A DNA stretch of 64,000 nt, taken from contig CANMUP010000004.1 in NCBI GenBank assembly GCA_947501105.1, positions 248,001-312,000 on the forward strand, read 5' to 3'. Position numbers and translations under genes: made by a program. The notes below the pieces were generated by a model. It was given only the letters and a program-made list of their open reading frames with translations, was not told the DNA's origin and made no database searches. The first letter of the stretch is position 1. Every line of letters begins with the position of its first letter. Below, piece after piece: positions 55,832 through 64,000 of the stretch. The stretch comes from an uncultured Flaviramulus sp. (GTDB lineage: Bacteria > Bacteroidota > Bacteroidia > Flavobacteriales > Flavobacteriaceae).

Positions 55832-56938
55832 ATGCTTAAAAACCTAAAAAAACATTTCGATTTTAAACTTATAGGTATTTTATCTTTGGTTTATATGGTC
55901 TTTGTTATTATTTATTCTTTCAAAAATATTTATTTAAGAATGTTTATGGAAAGAAAAATAAATTGGGGAGGATTTGTTTTTGCTAATGTATTAGACTGGT
56001 TTTTAATAACCATTTTTATGATTTTTATAGCATTTACTACAAAATATTTAATGCGTAAAAAAACCAAGCTAATCTATATCGTTTCTATACATTTATTTTT
56101 TTCGTTGTTTATTGGTGCTTTTACTATCGGCCTTTCATGGGTTGTAGAAAATATTGGAACACCAGCTGAATTTTCATTTTCTGAGTTATGTATATCTTTT
56201 ATAAGGTTGATCGATTTACACTTTCTAATTTACTTATCGTTAGTAACCATTATTTATATGTATTATTATTTTCAAAAAAGCCAAGAAAGTAAAATACAAA
56301 CTATTAAACTGCAAGATCAGCTTTCTAAATCTCACTTAAAATTTTTACAATCTCAAATGCATCCGCATTTTCTTTTTAATACTTTAAATGGTATTCATTC
56401 TTTAATGGGAATAGATATAGAAAAATCTAAAAGTATGGTTGTAGATTTAAGCGATCTACTTAGAAATGTTTTAGAAAAAAAAGATGAGAATTTAATTGAA
56501 TTACAAGAAGAATTAGAAATATTAAAAAAATACATTCACATTAAAAAAACACGTTTTTCTGATCAACTAAATATTCATCTAAATATTGAGGCTGGTTTAG
56601 AAAATATTTTAGTCCCAAATATGCTTATTCAGCCTATTGTAGAAAATTCAACTAAGCATGGCTATAGTACAGAATTTATTTCGTTAGAAATTATAATTGA
56701 TATATATAAGAAAAATGATAAGCTTATTGTTAAAGTCCAAAATGATGGTAAAGCATTAAAAGAAAAACTTTCTGCTTTGCTTAAAAAAGGGACAGGTCTC
56801 AACAATATTAGAGAGAGACTCAATACTTTATATGGTAACAATTACAAGCTTAATATTTATAATGAATCAAATAAAGTGATTACTAAAATTAGCATTCCTA
56901 TTAAATTGTCAATTTCAGAAATTGAAAAAGATTACTAA
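55832..56938 (+). CDS. LytS/YehU-type membrane sensor histidine kinase
   Basis: A 368-residue kinase with four membrane helices (about 13-31, 51-72, 82-104 and 122-147) and a His_kinase domain (PF06580): phospho-accepting H177 in LQSQMHPHFLFNTLNGIHS, N-box LIQPIVENSTKHG and the glycine box KGTGLNNIRERL. Little is exposed outside the membrane, so sensing probably occurs in the helices. It pairs with the LytTR regulator upstream. Its stop overlaps the convergent galE stop by four bases. Confidence 0.93.
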   Translation: MLKNLKKHFDFKLIGILSLVYMVFVIIYSFKNIYLRMFMERKINWGGFVFANVLDWFLITIFMIFIAFTTKYLMRKKTKLIYIVSIHLFFSLFIGAFTIGLSWVVENIGTPAEFSFSELCISFIRLIDLHFLIYLSLVTIIYMYYYFQKSQESKIQTIKLQDQLSKSHLKFLQSQMHPHFLFNTLNGIHSLMGIDIEKSKSMVVDLSDLLRNVLEKKDENLIELQEELEILKKYIHIKKTRFSDQLNIHLNIEAGLENILVPNMLIQPIVENSTKHGYSTEFISLEIIIDIYKKNDKLIVKVQNDGKALKEKLSALLKKGTGLNNIRERLNTLYGNNYKLNIYNESNKVITKISIPIKLSISEIEKDY

Positions 56939-57957
56939 CCCTTTCTAACAATTTGTTCCCATTTCCAAGCAGAACGCATCGCATCATCAAGCGTTAATTG
57001 GGTTTTCCATCCTAATTCGTTATTTGCTTTTGTTGTATCAGCATAAGCCGAAATAATGTCCCCTTCTCTTCTACCTACTATTTTATAATTAAGATTTTCT
57101 CCAGAAACTTTCTCAAATGCTTTAACTACTTCTAATACAGAACTTCCGGTTCCTGTTCCTAAATTAAAAGTTTCGTAATTAGCTTTGTTTTTGTTTTGCA
57201 ATAAGCGATTAAGAGCAACAACATGTGCTTTAGCTAAATCTACTACATGAATATAATCTCTAATACATGTGCCATCTGGTGTTGGGTAATCATCACCAAA
57301 AACAGATAATTGTTCACGAATACCGATAGCCGTTTGTGTAATAAAAGGCACTAAATTTTGTGGAACTCCTATTGGCAATTCACCAATTTTGGCTGATTCA
57401 TGAGAACCAACTGGATTAAAATAACGCAAAGCAATCGCTTTTAAATTTGGTGTTACTTTACAGGTATCGCTTATAATTTCTTCGCCTATTTGCTTAGTGT
57501 TCCCGTAAGGAGATTCAGCTTGTTTTACAGGGGCATTTTCAGTAATTGGCAATTCATCAGCTTGACCATAAACTGTACAAGACGAGCTAAAAATAAATGC
57601 AGCTGATGGTAGTTTTTTCAATTCTTTAAGAATGTATACTAATGTACTAATGTTATTTTCGTAATAAAGTAATGGCTCTTGTACGCTTTCGCCAACAGCT
57701 TTACTAGCTGCAAAATGAATCACGCCTTTTATATCATTATGTTTAGCAAAAAATGCTTCAACATCTTCTCTGTCTTTTAAATCTAGTTTTTCAAAAATGG
57801 GAGTCTTTCCTGAAATTGAAGTGATTCCATCTAAAACATCTATTGAAGAATTAGATAAATTATCAATAATAACAACTTCGTAACCTTCTTTTTGTAATTC
57901 AACAACAGTATGCGATCCTATAAAACCTAAACCACCTGTAACTAATATTTTATTCAT
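56935..57957 (-). CDS. galE: UDP-glucose 4-epimerase
   Basis: A 340-residue short-chain dehydrogenase/reductase: NAD-binding GGLGFIGSH (8-16), catalytic S126 region (FSSSCTVYG) and Y151-xxx-K155 (YGNTKQIGE). IRDYIHVVDLAKAHVVAL and the C-terminal YADTTKANNELGWK are typical of GalE. It interconverts UDP-glucose/galactose or the N-acetyl forms. It overlaps the upstream aminotransferase gene by 8 bases, suggesting a joint role in cell-surface sugar synthesis. Confidence 0.95.
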   Translation of the reverse strand: MNKILVTGGLGFIGSHTVVELQKEGYEVVIIDNLSNSSIDVLDGITSISGKTPIFEKLDLKDREDVEAFFAKHNDIKGVIHFAASKAVGESVQEPLLYYENNISTLVYILKELKKLPSAAFIFSSSCTVYGQADELPITENAPVKQAESPYGNTKQIGEEIISDTCKVTPNLKAIALRYFNPVGSHESAKIGELPIGVPQNLVPFITQTAIGIREQLSVFGDDYPTPDGTCIRDYIHVVDLAKAHVVALNRLLQNKNKANYETFNLGTGTGSSVLEVVKAFEKVSGENLNYKIVGRREGDIISAYADTTKANNELGWKTQLTLDDAMRSAWKWEQIVRKG

Positions 57958-59083
57958 TTATAAAATTTATAAGAGTTGATGTAATATATTCAATTTGCTC
58001 GTCATCTAATTCAGTATGCATCGGTAACGAAATAACATCATTAACTAATTGGTTTGTTATCGTAAAATCTGCTTCATTATAACGAGAATCTGCATATGCT
58101 TTTTGTAAATGAAGTGGAATTGGATAATATACACCACATGGAATATCGTGCGCATTTAAATGTTTTACTAAAGCATCTCTATCAACACCCTTTACCTTTA
58201 ATGTGTATTGATGAAATACATGATTATCATCACTTCCGCTTCTAAAAGGCGTTTCAATATTACTAATATTTTTAAATGCTTCATCGTATTTATTAGCCGC
58301 ATCTCTTCTTCTATCACAATAATCATCTAAGTGCGGTAATTTAGCATCCAAAACAGCCGCTTGAATACTATCAAGTCTCGAATTTACGCCAACAACATCA
58401 TGGTGATAACGCTCGTACATTCCGTGATTAACAACTCCTCTAATAGTATGTGCTAAATCATCATCATTGGTGAAAATAGCTCCACCATCACCATAACATC
58501 CTAAGTTTTTTGAAGGAAAAAACGAAGTAGACGATACATGTCCAATAGTTCCAGCTTTTGCCTTTGTACCATCTTTATAAGTATAAGTTGCTCCAATGGC
58601 TTGAGCATTGTCTTCTATGACAAATAAATTGTGAGCTCTGGCAATTTCCATTATTGCTTCCATATTAGCACATTGTCCAAATAAATGCACAGGTACAATT
58701 GCTTTTGTTTTTGGCGTGATTGCCTTTTTAATGGCTTCAATATTTATATTAAAATCGTCTGGATTAACATCTACTAAAACCGGCGTTAAATTAAGTAATG
58801 CAATAACCTCAACTGTAGCTGCAAAAGTAAAATCTGCAGTGATAACTTCGTCACCTGGTTTTAACCCTAAACCCATCATTGCAATTTGCAACGCATCAGT
58901 TCCATTCGCACATGGAATAACATGTTTTACTCCTAAATATTGCTCTAAATTCTTCTGAAACTCATGAACTTTAGGTCCATTTATAAATGATGTGTTTTCA
59001 ATAACTTCTTGTATCGAAGGGTTTACAACATCTTTTATTTGATTGTACTGACCTTTAAGGTCTACCATTTGAATTTTCTTCAT
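57950..59083 (-). CDS. DegT/DnrJ/EryC1/StrS-family nucleotide-sugar aminotransferase
   Basis: A 377-residue PLP enzyme. The family layout is visible: VIPCANGTDALQIAM, ADFTFAATVEVI, VPVHLFGQCANMEAI, EDNAQAIGA and the PLP lysine K192 in SFFPSKNLGCYGDGGA, followed by GMYERYHHDVVGVNSRLD. It transfers an amino group to a keto-sugar nucleotide for O-antigen or other surface glycans. First gene of a two-gene unit with galE and divergent from the Kdo transferase gene, in keeping with envelope glycan synthesis. Confidence 0.92.
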   Translation of the reverse strand: MKKIQMVDLKGQYNQIKDVVNPSIQEVIENTSFINGPKVHEFQKNLEQYLGVKHVIPCANGTDALQIAMMGLGLKPGDEVITADFTFAATVEVIALLNLTPVLVDVNPDDFNINIEAIKKAITPKTKAIVPVHLFGQCANMEAIMEIARAHNLFVIEDNAQAIGATYTYKDGTKAKAGTIGHVSSTSFFPSKNLGCYGDGGAIFTNDDDLAHTIRGVVNHGMYERYHHDVVGVNSRLDSIQAAVLDAKLPHLDDYCDRRRDAANKYDEAFKNISNIETPFRSGSDDNHVFHQYTLKVKGVDRDALVKHLNAHDIPCGVYYPIPLHLQKAYADSRYNEADFTITNQLVNDVISLPMHTELDDEQIEYITSTLINFINE

Positions 59084-59215
59084 CTAAAAAAATTTACAAC
59101 TTGTTTATACTTAAGAAAACAAACAAGCTTTATTTTAATGAATACTCCCTAGGAGTTTTAATGTAGCGAAATTACAAAATTCATATACGTTAACCAATGA
59201 ATTTATTTTAAAGAA

Positions 59216-60478
59216 ATGTATTTTAGCATTAAAGAAATAAAATTGAGTTTAATTTATAATTTATTAATTTATTTAACACATTTTGGTTTAAAATGCGCAG
59301 CGCCATTTAACAAAAAAATTAAACTTGGTGTCATTGGGCGTTCTGAGACTTTTAATATTTTAAAAAGCAGCCTTAACTATCAAGATAAAACCCTTTGGTT
59401 TCATTGTGCCTCCTTAGGCGAGTACGAACAAGGTCTTCCTGTTTTTCAAGCTTTACGAAAACATTACAAAAAGCATAAAATTATACTCACTTTTTTTTCT
59501 CCTTCAGGGTACCAAATTCGTAAAAATTCACCTATTGCAGATATTGTTATTTATTTGCCATTAGACACAAAAAAGAATGCAAAAACCTTTCTAAATATTG
59601 TTAAACCAGAGCTATCAATTTTTGTTAAATATGATATCTGGCCTAATTTTTTAAACGAACTAAAACGAAGAGAATTACGGGCCATCTTAATTTCGGCAGC
59701 ATTTAGAGAAAATCAATCATTTTTTAAGTTCTACGGAAAAACATTGCGAGGTGCTTTATTTTCTTTCGAACATATTTTTACTCAAAATGAAGCTTCTAAA
59801 ACATTGCTTGAATCTATAAATTATAACAATGTAACTGTTTCTGGCGACACGCGTTTTGATCGTGTTTCAAGTCAATTAAAAATCGACAATACTTTAAACT
59901 ATATTGATGAATTTAAAAACAACAAACTTTGTATAGTTGCAGGTAGTTCATGGCCAGAGGACGAAAGCTTATTTGTGAACTTCATTAATTCTGAAGCTTC
60001 AAAAAATATCAAGTTTATTATTGCGCCGCACAATATAAAGCCAACACAAATTAAAAATCTAAAGGAAAAACTTAATACTAAAGTTATATTGTTTTCTACT
60101 AAAGGAAATCAAAAACTTTCTAGCGCACAAGTTTTTATTGTTGATACCATAGGTGTATTATCTAAAATTTATAGCTACGCTGATGTAGCTTATGTTGGTG
60201 GAGCGATGGGGAATACAGGTCTTCACAACACATTAGAACCAGCGATTTTTGGAGTTCCTATTATTATTGGAAATAATCACTCTAAATTTCCTGAAGCTAA
60301 ATCAATGATTGACAATGGTGGCATGTTTTCAATTTCTACTCAAAAAGAATTTAATACAGTTTTAAGTGAACTCATTAAAAATGAGAGCAGAAGAGTTAAT
60401 TCTGGTAAGGAAAATTCAGATTTCATCAAAAAAAACCAAGGAGCCGTCATCCAAATACTCGATTATTTGCGTATATAA
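59216..60478 (+). CDS. waaA: 3-deoxy-D-manno-octulosonic acid (Kdo) transferase
   Basis: A 420-residue inner-membrane-associated GT30 enzyme attaching Kdo to lipid A. It has the N-terminal membrane-interacting helix (SLIYNLLIYLTHF), catalytic-base motif FHCASLGEYEQG with E69, FFSPSGYQIR, IFVKYDIWPNFL, and the C-terminal GGAMGNTGLHNTLEPAIFGVPIIIG. The ATG at 59216 gives nine residues before the family-like N-terminus; a TTG at 59243 (followed by SLIYNL), preceded by AAAGAA, is an alternative start. Confidence 0.94.
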   Translation: MYFSIKEIKLSLIYNLLIYLTHFGLKCAAPFNKKIKLGVIGRSETFNILKSSLNYQDKTLWFHCASLGEYEQGLPVFQALRKHYKKHKIILTFFSPSGYQIRKNSPIADIVIYLPLDTKKNAKTFLNIVKPELSIFVKYDIWPNFLNELKRRELRAILISAAFRENQSFFKFYGKTLRGALFSFEHIFTQNEASKTLLESINYNNVTVSGDTRFDRVSSQLKIDNTLNYIDEFKNNKLCIVAGSSWPEDESLFVNFINSEASKNIKFIIAPHNIKPTQIKNLKEKLNTKVILFSTKGNQKLSSAQVFIVDTIGVLSKIYSYADVAYVGGAMGNTGLHNTLEPAIFGVPIIIGNNHSKFPEAKSMIDNGGMFSISTQKEFNTVLSELIKNESRRVNSGKENSDFIKKNQGAVIQILDYLRI

Positions 60479-60591
60479 TATGATTTTAGTAGTAAATGTT
60501 AAAAAATTAACACAATTATAGCAGATTTTAACATGAAGTTATTAAATTCGTAATCTAGATATTTAAAAAATTAACACTAAAACAAAAACCG

Positions 60592-60927
60592 ATGAAAAAA
60601 TTATTTTTAAGTACTGCTTTATTATTAGTACTAGGCTTATCATTTACATCTTGTAGAGACACAAAAAAATCAGAAGATGCTGTAGAAAATGCTGTTGAAG
60701 CAACTGAAGAAGCTGCTGAAGCTGCTGGCGATGCTGTTGAAGAGGCTGCTGAAGCTGCTGGCGATGCTGTTGAAGAAGCTGCTGATGCTGCTGGTGAAGC
60801 TGTAGATAAAGCTGTAGACGCTGCTGGCGAAGCTGCAGATAAAGCTGTTGACGCTGCTGGTGAAGCTGTAGATGATGCTGCTGATGCTGCAAAAGACAAA
60901 TTAAAAGAAGCTACTGGTGGTAACTAA
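60592..60927 (+). CDS. Small lipoprotein of alanine-rich 11-residue repeats
   Basis: A 111-residue protein: lipoprotein signal (LSFTSC, lipidation Cys 21) then an almost uninterrupted Ala/Glu/Asp/Lys helix. From about residue 45 it is built of 11-residue units (AAGDAVEEAAE, AAGEAVDKAVD and variants, five or more copies). Such undecad repeats form long amphipathic helices, as in LEA-like and some membrane-binding proteins. Probably tethered to a membrane in the periplasm; role unknown. The long minus-strand reading frames here are mirror images of the repeat. A terminator follows. Confidence 0.8.
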   Translation: MKKLFLSTALLLVLGLSFTSCRDTKKSEDAVENAVEATEEAAEAAGDAVEEAAEAAGDAVEEAADAAGEAVDKAVDAAGEAADKAVDAAGEAVDDAADAAKDKLKEATGGN

Positions 60928-60949
60928 AAACCATTAAAGTTTATATGAA

Positions 60950-60974
60950 AAACCACCGATTAGGTGGTTTTTTT
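60950..60974 (+). terminator. Intrinsic terminator of the repeat lipoprotein gene
   Basis: AAACCACC, GATTA, GGTGGTTT followed by TTTT. Confidence 0.88.
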
Positions 60975-61004
60975 ATGCTCAAAAAGTATTGATAAATCAC
61001 TTGT

Positions 61005-62435
61005 TTAGTTTATTCCTCTATAATAATCTAAAATTTTAACACGCAATAAATATTCGTATTTAGCCTTATTCAAATTAATTTTGGCACCATCCATATTATT
61101 TTTGCTGCTGATATATTCAACAATATTAGACACACCATTATTAAACCTAACTTCGTTTATTCGGTATGATTCTTCAAATGCTACAACTTGTTCTAATAAA
61201 ATATGATATCTACTAAATGCAGATTCCATATTATTATAAGCCTGTTCTATAGATTGTTTAAAAATCAATTTTGTATTCTCCAGTTCTAACTTAGACTCTT
61301 CAAATTCTATTTTTTGCAATTGCACTGCATTTTTTGCTCGAAAACCATTAAATAGAGGGACTCTTACTGAAACTCCAACCACAGAATTAAGGTTGTTGTC
61401 AAATTGATCTTCGTAACTAATTTTACTACCAGAAAATTGTTTTTGATTTTGAAGCACCGGATAATCTTGATTGGCAATGGTTACAAAGTTTCCTGTTTCT
61501 ATTACATTACTTCCTGTTTCTGTAAAAATCTCGGCAGCACTTGAGTAGTTTGTGTTTAACTGCCCAAAAACAGATATTTCAGGATAATAATTTGAACGCG
61601 CCACTTTAATTCCACTATCGGCAGCATCAATTCGAAACTGTTTTGATTTGAATGTTGCTAGGTTTTGTAATGCATCATTATAAACATCGTTTGCAGAAAG
61701 CACATACTTATCAGAAGCTATTAAGCCTGAAATATTTTCAAAATCTTTTTCTGAATCTGAATCCAAGTTTAACAAAGTTATAAAATCTAAAATTGCAGCA
61801 TTCAAATTATTTTGTGCATCAACAATATTAACTTTATCTGTTGCATATTGTCCTTGCATATCGGTATAAGAAACTGGGTTTCCAACACCTTCATCATAAT
61901 GTGTCTTCAATCTTTTTAATTGAGCTTCAGTGTTTGTTAATCTAGATTTAGAAAGATCTAACAAGTCTCTACTATTTAATATTTGAATATATCCAACGGT
62001 AACTTGTAAAATTAAATTTTGCTTAGCTTCTTCCAATTCCATCTCTGAAGCTTTCATATTAAACTTACTCTGCTTGATACTATTTAATATCCTAAACCCA
62101 TTAAAAATAGTGGCATTTAAGTTTACACCAAGCGTTGAAAAAGTAAGCTCTTGATTGCTATAACTATTTGTAAATGGGTCAATACTTCTACCATCGTTAA
62201 CCCCAATATTATAATTTGCATTAAGGATAGGGAGCAATTCGTTAATAGATTGCTTATAATTGATGGAAGATGATTTTGCTAGAAGCCTTGAACTTTTTAA
62301 ATCATTGTTGTTTTCTAAAGCCAGTGAAATACAATCGTTTAAAGTAAACTGAGATTGTTGACTCTTTTGAGCAAACCCAACACTATAAAAGATGTTCATT
62401 AAAACTATCAATATAACTACTTTTTTATTCTTCAT
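61005..62435 (-). CDS. TolC-family outer-membrane efflux protein
   Basis: A 476-residue protein with signal peptide (cleavage near GFAQ). It shows the two-fold TolC/OEP repeat: coiled-coil helices with FTLNDCISLALENNNDLKSSRLL at the start and a second half beginning near AVQLQKIEFEESKLELENTK, plus beta segments ISVFGQLNTNY and VVGVSVRVPLFNGF. It is the channel of a tripartite exporter. A FtsX-type ABC permease gene lies upstream on the same strand, so MacAB-like export is likely; no adaptor is within the window. Confidence 0.92.
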   Translation of the reverse strand: MKNKKVVILIVLMNIFYSVGFAQKSQQSQFTLNDCISLALENNNDLKSSRLLAKSSSINYKQSINELLPILNANYNIGVNDGRSIDPFTNSYSNQELTFSTLGVNLNATIFNGFRILNSIKQSKFNMKASEMELEEAKQNLILQVTVGYIQILNSRDLLDLSKSRLTNTEAQLKRLKTHYDEGVGNPVSYTDMQGQYATDKVNIVDAQNNLNAAILDFITLLNLDSDSEKDFENISGLIASDKYVLSANDVYNDALQNLATFKSKQFRIDAADSGIKVARSNYYPEISVFGQLNTNYSSAAEIFTETGSNVIETGNFVTIANQDYPVLQNQKQFSGSKISYEDQFDNNLNSVVGVSVRVPLFNGFRAKNAVQLQKIEFEESKLELENTKLIFKQSIEQAYNNMESAFSRYHILLEQVVAFEESYRINEVRFNNGVSNIVEYISSKNNMDGAKINLNKAKYEYLLRVKILDYYRGIN

Positions 62436-62457
62436 TTTTTTTGGTATTTAAAAAATA

Positions 62458-62691
62458 TTACCAGTCTATATCCGACACTCTAATTGGTGGGTAATACCAC
62501 CACCATTTAATATTTAATTCAATATTATTATAATCTTCCATCATTTCCGTATGAAACTTCCATCGGTTACTTTTATAACAAAAACATGCTAATCCATTAA
62601 GCCCATTTTCATCTAAAATATAAACATCTTCACTAAACGTATCGAGTTTATCTGGTGATGGTTTATTCTTTTTTGGATCATACAAACACAC
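62458..62691 (-). CDS. Small protein of unknown function, possibly damaged at its start
   Basis: A 77-residue, Trp/Tyr-rich protein (WKFHTE, IKWWWYYPP) resembling DUF551-type small domains in layout (VYILDENG, short strand, W..H..., W.YYPP). The only start is GTG at 62691. The frame stays open and protein-like for about ten more codons upstream without a usual start codon, while an ATG with a good AAGGAAG is one base out of frame there. This may be a recent frameshift. It sits between the TolC and permease genes. Confidence 0.45.
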   Translation of the reverse strand: MCLYDPKKNKPSPDKLDTFSEDVYILDENGLNGLACFCYKSNRWKFHTEMMEDYNNIELNIKWWWYYPPIRVSDIDW

Positions 62692-62779
62692 TACAATGTT
62701 ATTTATAACACATTGGCTTCCTTAGTTTTTATTATTTATTACTTTCTTTAAGCTCACTACACCTTAATTAATTTGCTAG

Positions 62780-64000
62780 TTATTCTGTTCTTAAACTTTT
62801 AATAGGGTTAACTATTGCCGCTTTAATCCCTTGAAAACTTACTGTTAAAACAGATACAGTAACAGCTAAAAAAGTGGCTAACGCAAAAACACCCCAACCA
62901 ATTTCTATGCGATACTCAAAATCTTCTAGCCATTTGCTCATAGCATACCATGCTAATGGTAACGATATTAATATAGCAATGGCTACTAGCTTTAAAAAAT
63001 CAATTGAAAGTTTATAAGTTATCTGACTTACATTGGCCCCTAACACTTTTCTTATTCCAACTTCTTTAGTCCTTTTTTCAGCATTAAAAGCAGCTAGTCC
63101 AAACAGCCCTAAACAAGCTATTAAAATTGATAATAAGGTGAATGTTATAAAAATTTGTCCTAAACGTTGCTCTGCATCATAGACATCGTTAAACGATTTC
63201 TCAATAAAATAATAATCAAAAATTTGCCCTGGAGCCATCGTTTTCCAGATGCCTTCAATACTTGAAATGGTACTCGCATAATTTCCTGCATTTATTTTTA
63301 CAGCTAAGGCATTTGAATAGTCTCCAATCATCATCCCTAAAGCACCTATGTTTTCTCGTAACGATTCATAGTGAAAATTCTTAACCACACCTATAACGGT
63401 ATAAAACCTAGGGTTTTCCTCTCCCAAATCATCTGTTACTCGCTTACCGAGGGCCTCTTCTGGCGTAACCCCTAAAACCGCAACTGCAGATTCGTTTATA
63501 ACCACACTCAAAGAATCTGTTCTAAATTTTCTATCAAAACCGCGTCCCGCTATAATTTCCAAATCTAGGGTAGATATATAATCATAGTCTACTCGCCAAT
63601 GTTGCATTTGTAAAGCATTTTCTTGCTCCATAGCGCCTTCTTCGAAAAAAGAACTATCACTTCTGTTAGATGGCGTTGGGAAATAACCACTCAACGTAGT
63701 ATTCTTAACTGATGCCAATTGTTGCACTTGATTTTTAAATGATTCTCTCTGAATTCTATTTTCTAATGAGCCAACATCATTAACAACCAAAACCCTGTCT
63801 TTTGTATAACCCAAATCTTTGCTTTGTATATAATCTAATTGCTGAAAAACGACTAGAGTTCCTACAATTAAAAATACAGAAATAGCAAATTGGGAAACCA
63901 CTAATAAGCCTCTAATATTTCGTCCTCCAGCACTTCGTTCCCCACCTCCTTTAAGTACCTCAACAGGAACAAATCTTGACATAAAAAAAGCAGGGTACAT
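62780..64000 (-). CDS. FtsX/MacB-type ABC transporter permease, C-terminal part (partial)
   Basis: The gene is cut by the right edge: the Met codon at 64000-63998 is internal to the usual AGLYPAFxxSxFxPVEVLKG motif. The visible 406 residues hold a membrane helix (about 29-50, RGLLVVSQFAISVFLIVGTLVVF), a periplasmic MacB-like domain (VVINESAVAVLG, YTVIGVVKNFHYESL), and three C-terminal helices with the FtsX signature EKRTKEVGIRKVLGA. It belongs to the large two-repeat permeases of Bacteroidota, usually near 800 residues. Together with the TolC protein it is probably an export system. Confidence 0.9.
   Translation of the reverse strand: MYPAFFMSRFVPVEVLKGGGERSAGGRNIRGLLVVSQFAISVFLIVGTLVVFQQLDYIQSKDLGYTKDRVLVVNDVGSLENRIQRESFKNQVQQLASVKNTTLSGYFPTPSNRSDSSFFEEGAMEQENALQMQHWRVDYDYISTLDLEIIAGRGFDRKFRTDSLSVVINESAVAVLGVTPEEALGKRVTDDLGEENPRFYTVIGVVKNFHYESLRENIGALGMMIGDYSNALAVKINAGNYASTISSIEGIWKTMAPGQIFDYYFIEKSFNDVYDAEQRLGQIFITFTLLSILIACLGLFGLAAFNAEKRTKEVGIRKVLGANVSQITYKLSIDFLKLVAIAILISLPLAWYAMSKWLEDFEYRIEIGWGVFALATFLAVTVSVLTVSFQGIKAAIVNPIKSLRTE

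Noticed and set aside
60555-60899. Long minus-strand reading frames of 114 and 82 codons opposite the repeat lipoprotein (Ala/Ser/Thr-rich and Gln/Leu-rich)
   Set aside because: They are mirror translations of the GCT-rich repeat on the plus strand, which has a signal peptide, lipobox and terminator; the minus frames lack any of these.

Overview
The window is about two-thirds AT and reads as a chromosome segment of a member of the Flavobacteriaceae (Bacteroidota). The evidence is a TonB-linked SusC/SusD pair, two GLPGLI-family proteins, a CarboxypepD_reg/DUF5686 outer-membrane protein, a 7TM AraC-type regulator, an N-acyl-ornithine (not ornithine) carbamoyltransferase in the arginine operon, and several TAnnTTTG-type promoters of the Bacteroidota class. 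No phage, IS element, CRISPR array or rRNA operon is visible. One tRNA (Tyr, GTA) is present.

Layout. 1-3459: 3' part of an arginine operon (argF'-argB-argE-argH). 3518-5837: secreted esterase and an M1-like metallopeptidase lipoprotein. 5838-6217: tRNA-Tyr with its terminator, preceded by a partial duplicate of the tRNA 3' end and terminator. 6218-13107: an outer-membrane barrel protein with two GLPGLI proteins, divergent from a sensor kinase/OmpR-type regulator pair; three GTTAAC direct repeats at exact 10-bp spacing lie between. 13141-14553: secreted protein of unknown function and a deoxynucleoside kinase.

14874-23964 is the most unusual part: one co-directional run encoding a Crp-family regulator, a Rieske-glutamate-synthase-like FMN enzyme, a small membrane protein, a Rieske-pyruvate-oxidase-like ThDP enzyme, a K+ channel, a Na+/H+ antiporter, two small membrane proteins, a haem-b ferric-reductase-like membrane protein whose C-terminus is a Rieske domain, and an anchored protein with a conserved three-cysteine region. 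Three Rieske fusions plus ion transporters in one likely operon suggest a membrane-linked redox pathway that I cannot assign to any described system. It is followed tail-to-tail by a K+-dependent membrane pyrophosphatase and a soluble pyrophosphatase.

27314-46497 is mostly housekeeping: M1 peptidase, SGNH hydrolase, DUF5686 protein, pyruvate dehydrogenase E1 beta, etfBA, bifunctional nuclease, nucleoside transporter, thyA, a small glycogen-binding-type E-set protein, a membrane-anchored dihydrofolate reductase, COG2509 flavoprotein, maltose-type acetyltransferase, fabD and lspA. Two small genes (30311, 41886) sit in cassette-like settings with similar leaders.

46494-56938 is an uptake region: amidohydrolase, 7TM-AraC regulator, susD, susC, and a LytTR/LytS-type two-component pair. 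Between the amidohydrolase and the AraC gene lies what looks like the scar of a second susCD operon, with only its leader and terminator left. 56935-64000 holds galE and a DegT aminotransferase, Kdo transferase, an alanine-rich repeat lipoprotein, and a TolC/FtsX-type export cluster cut by the window end.
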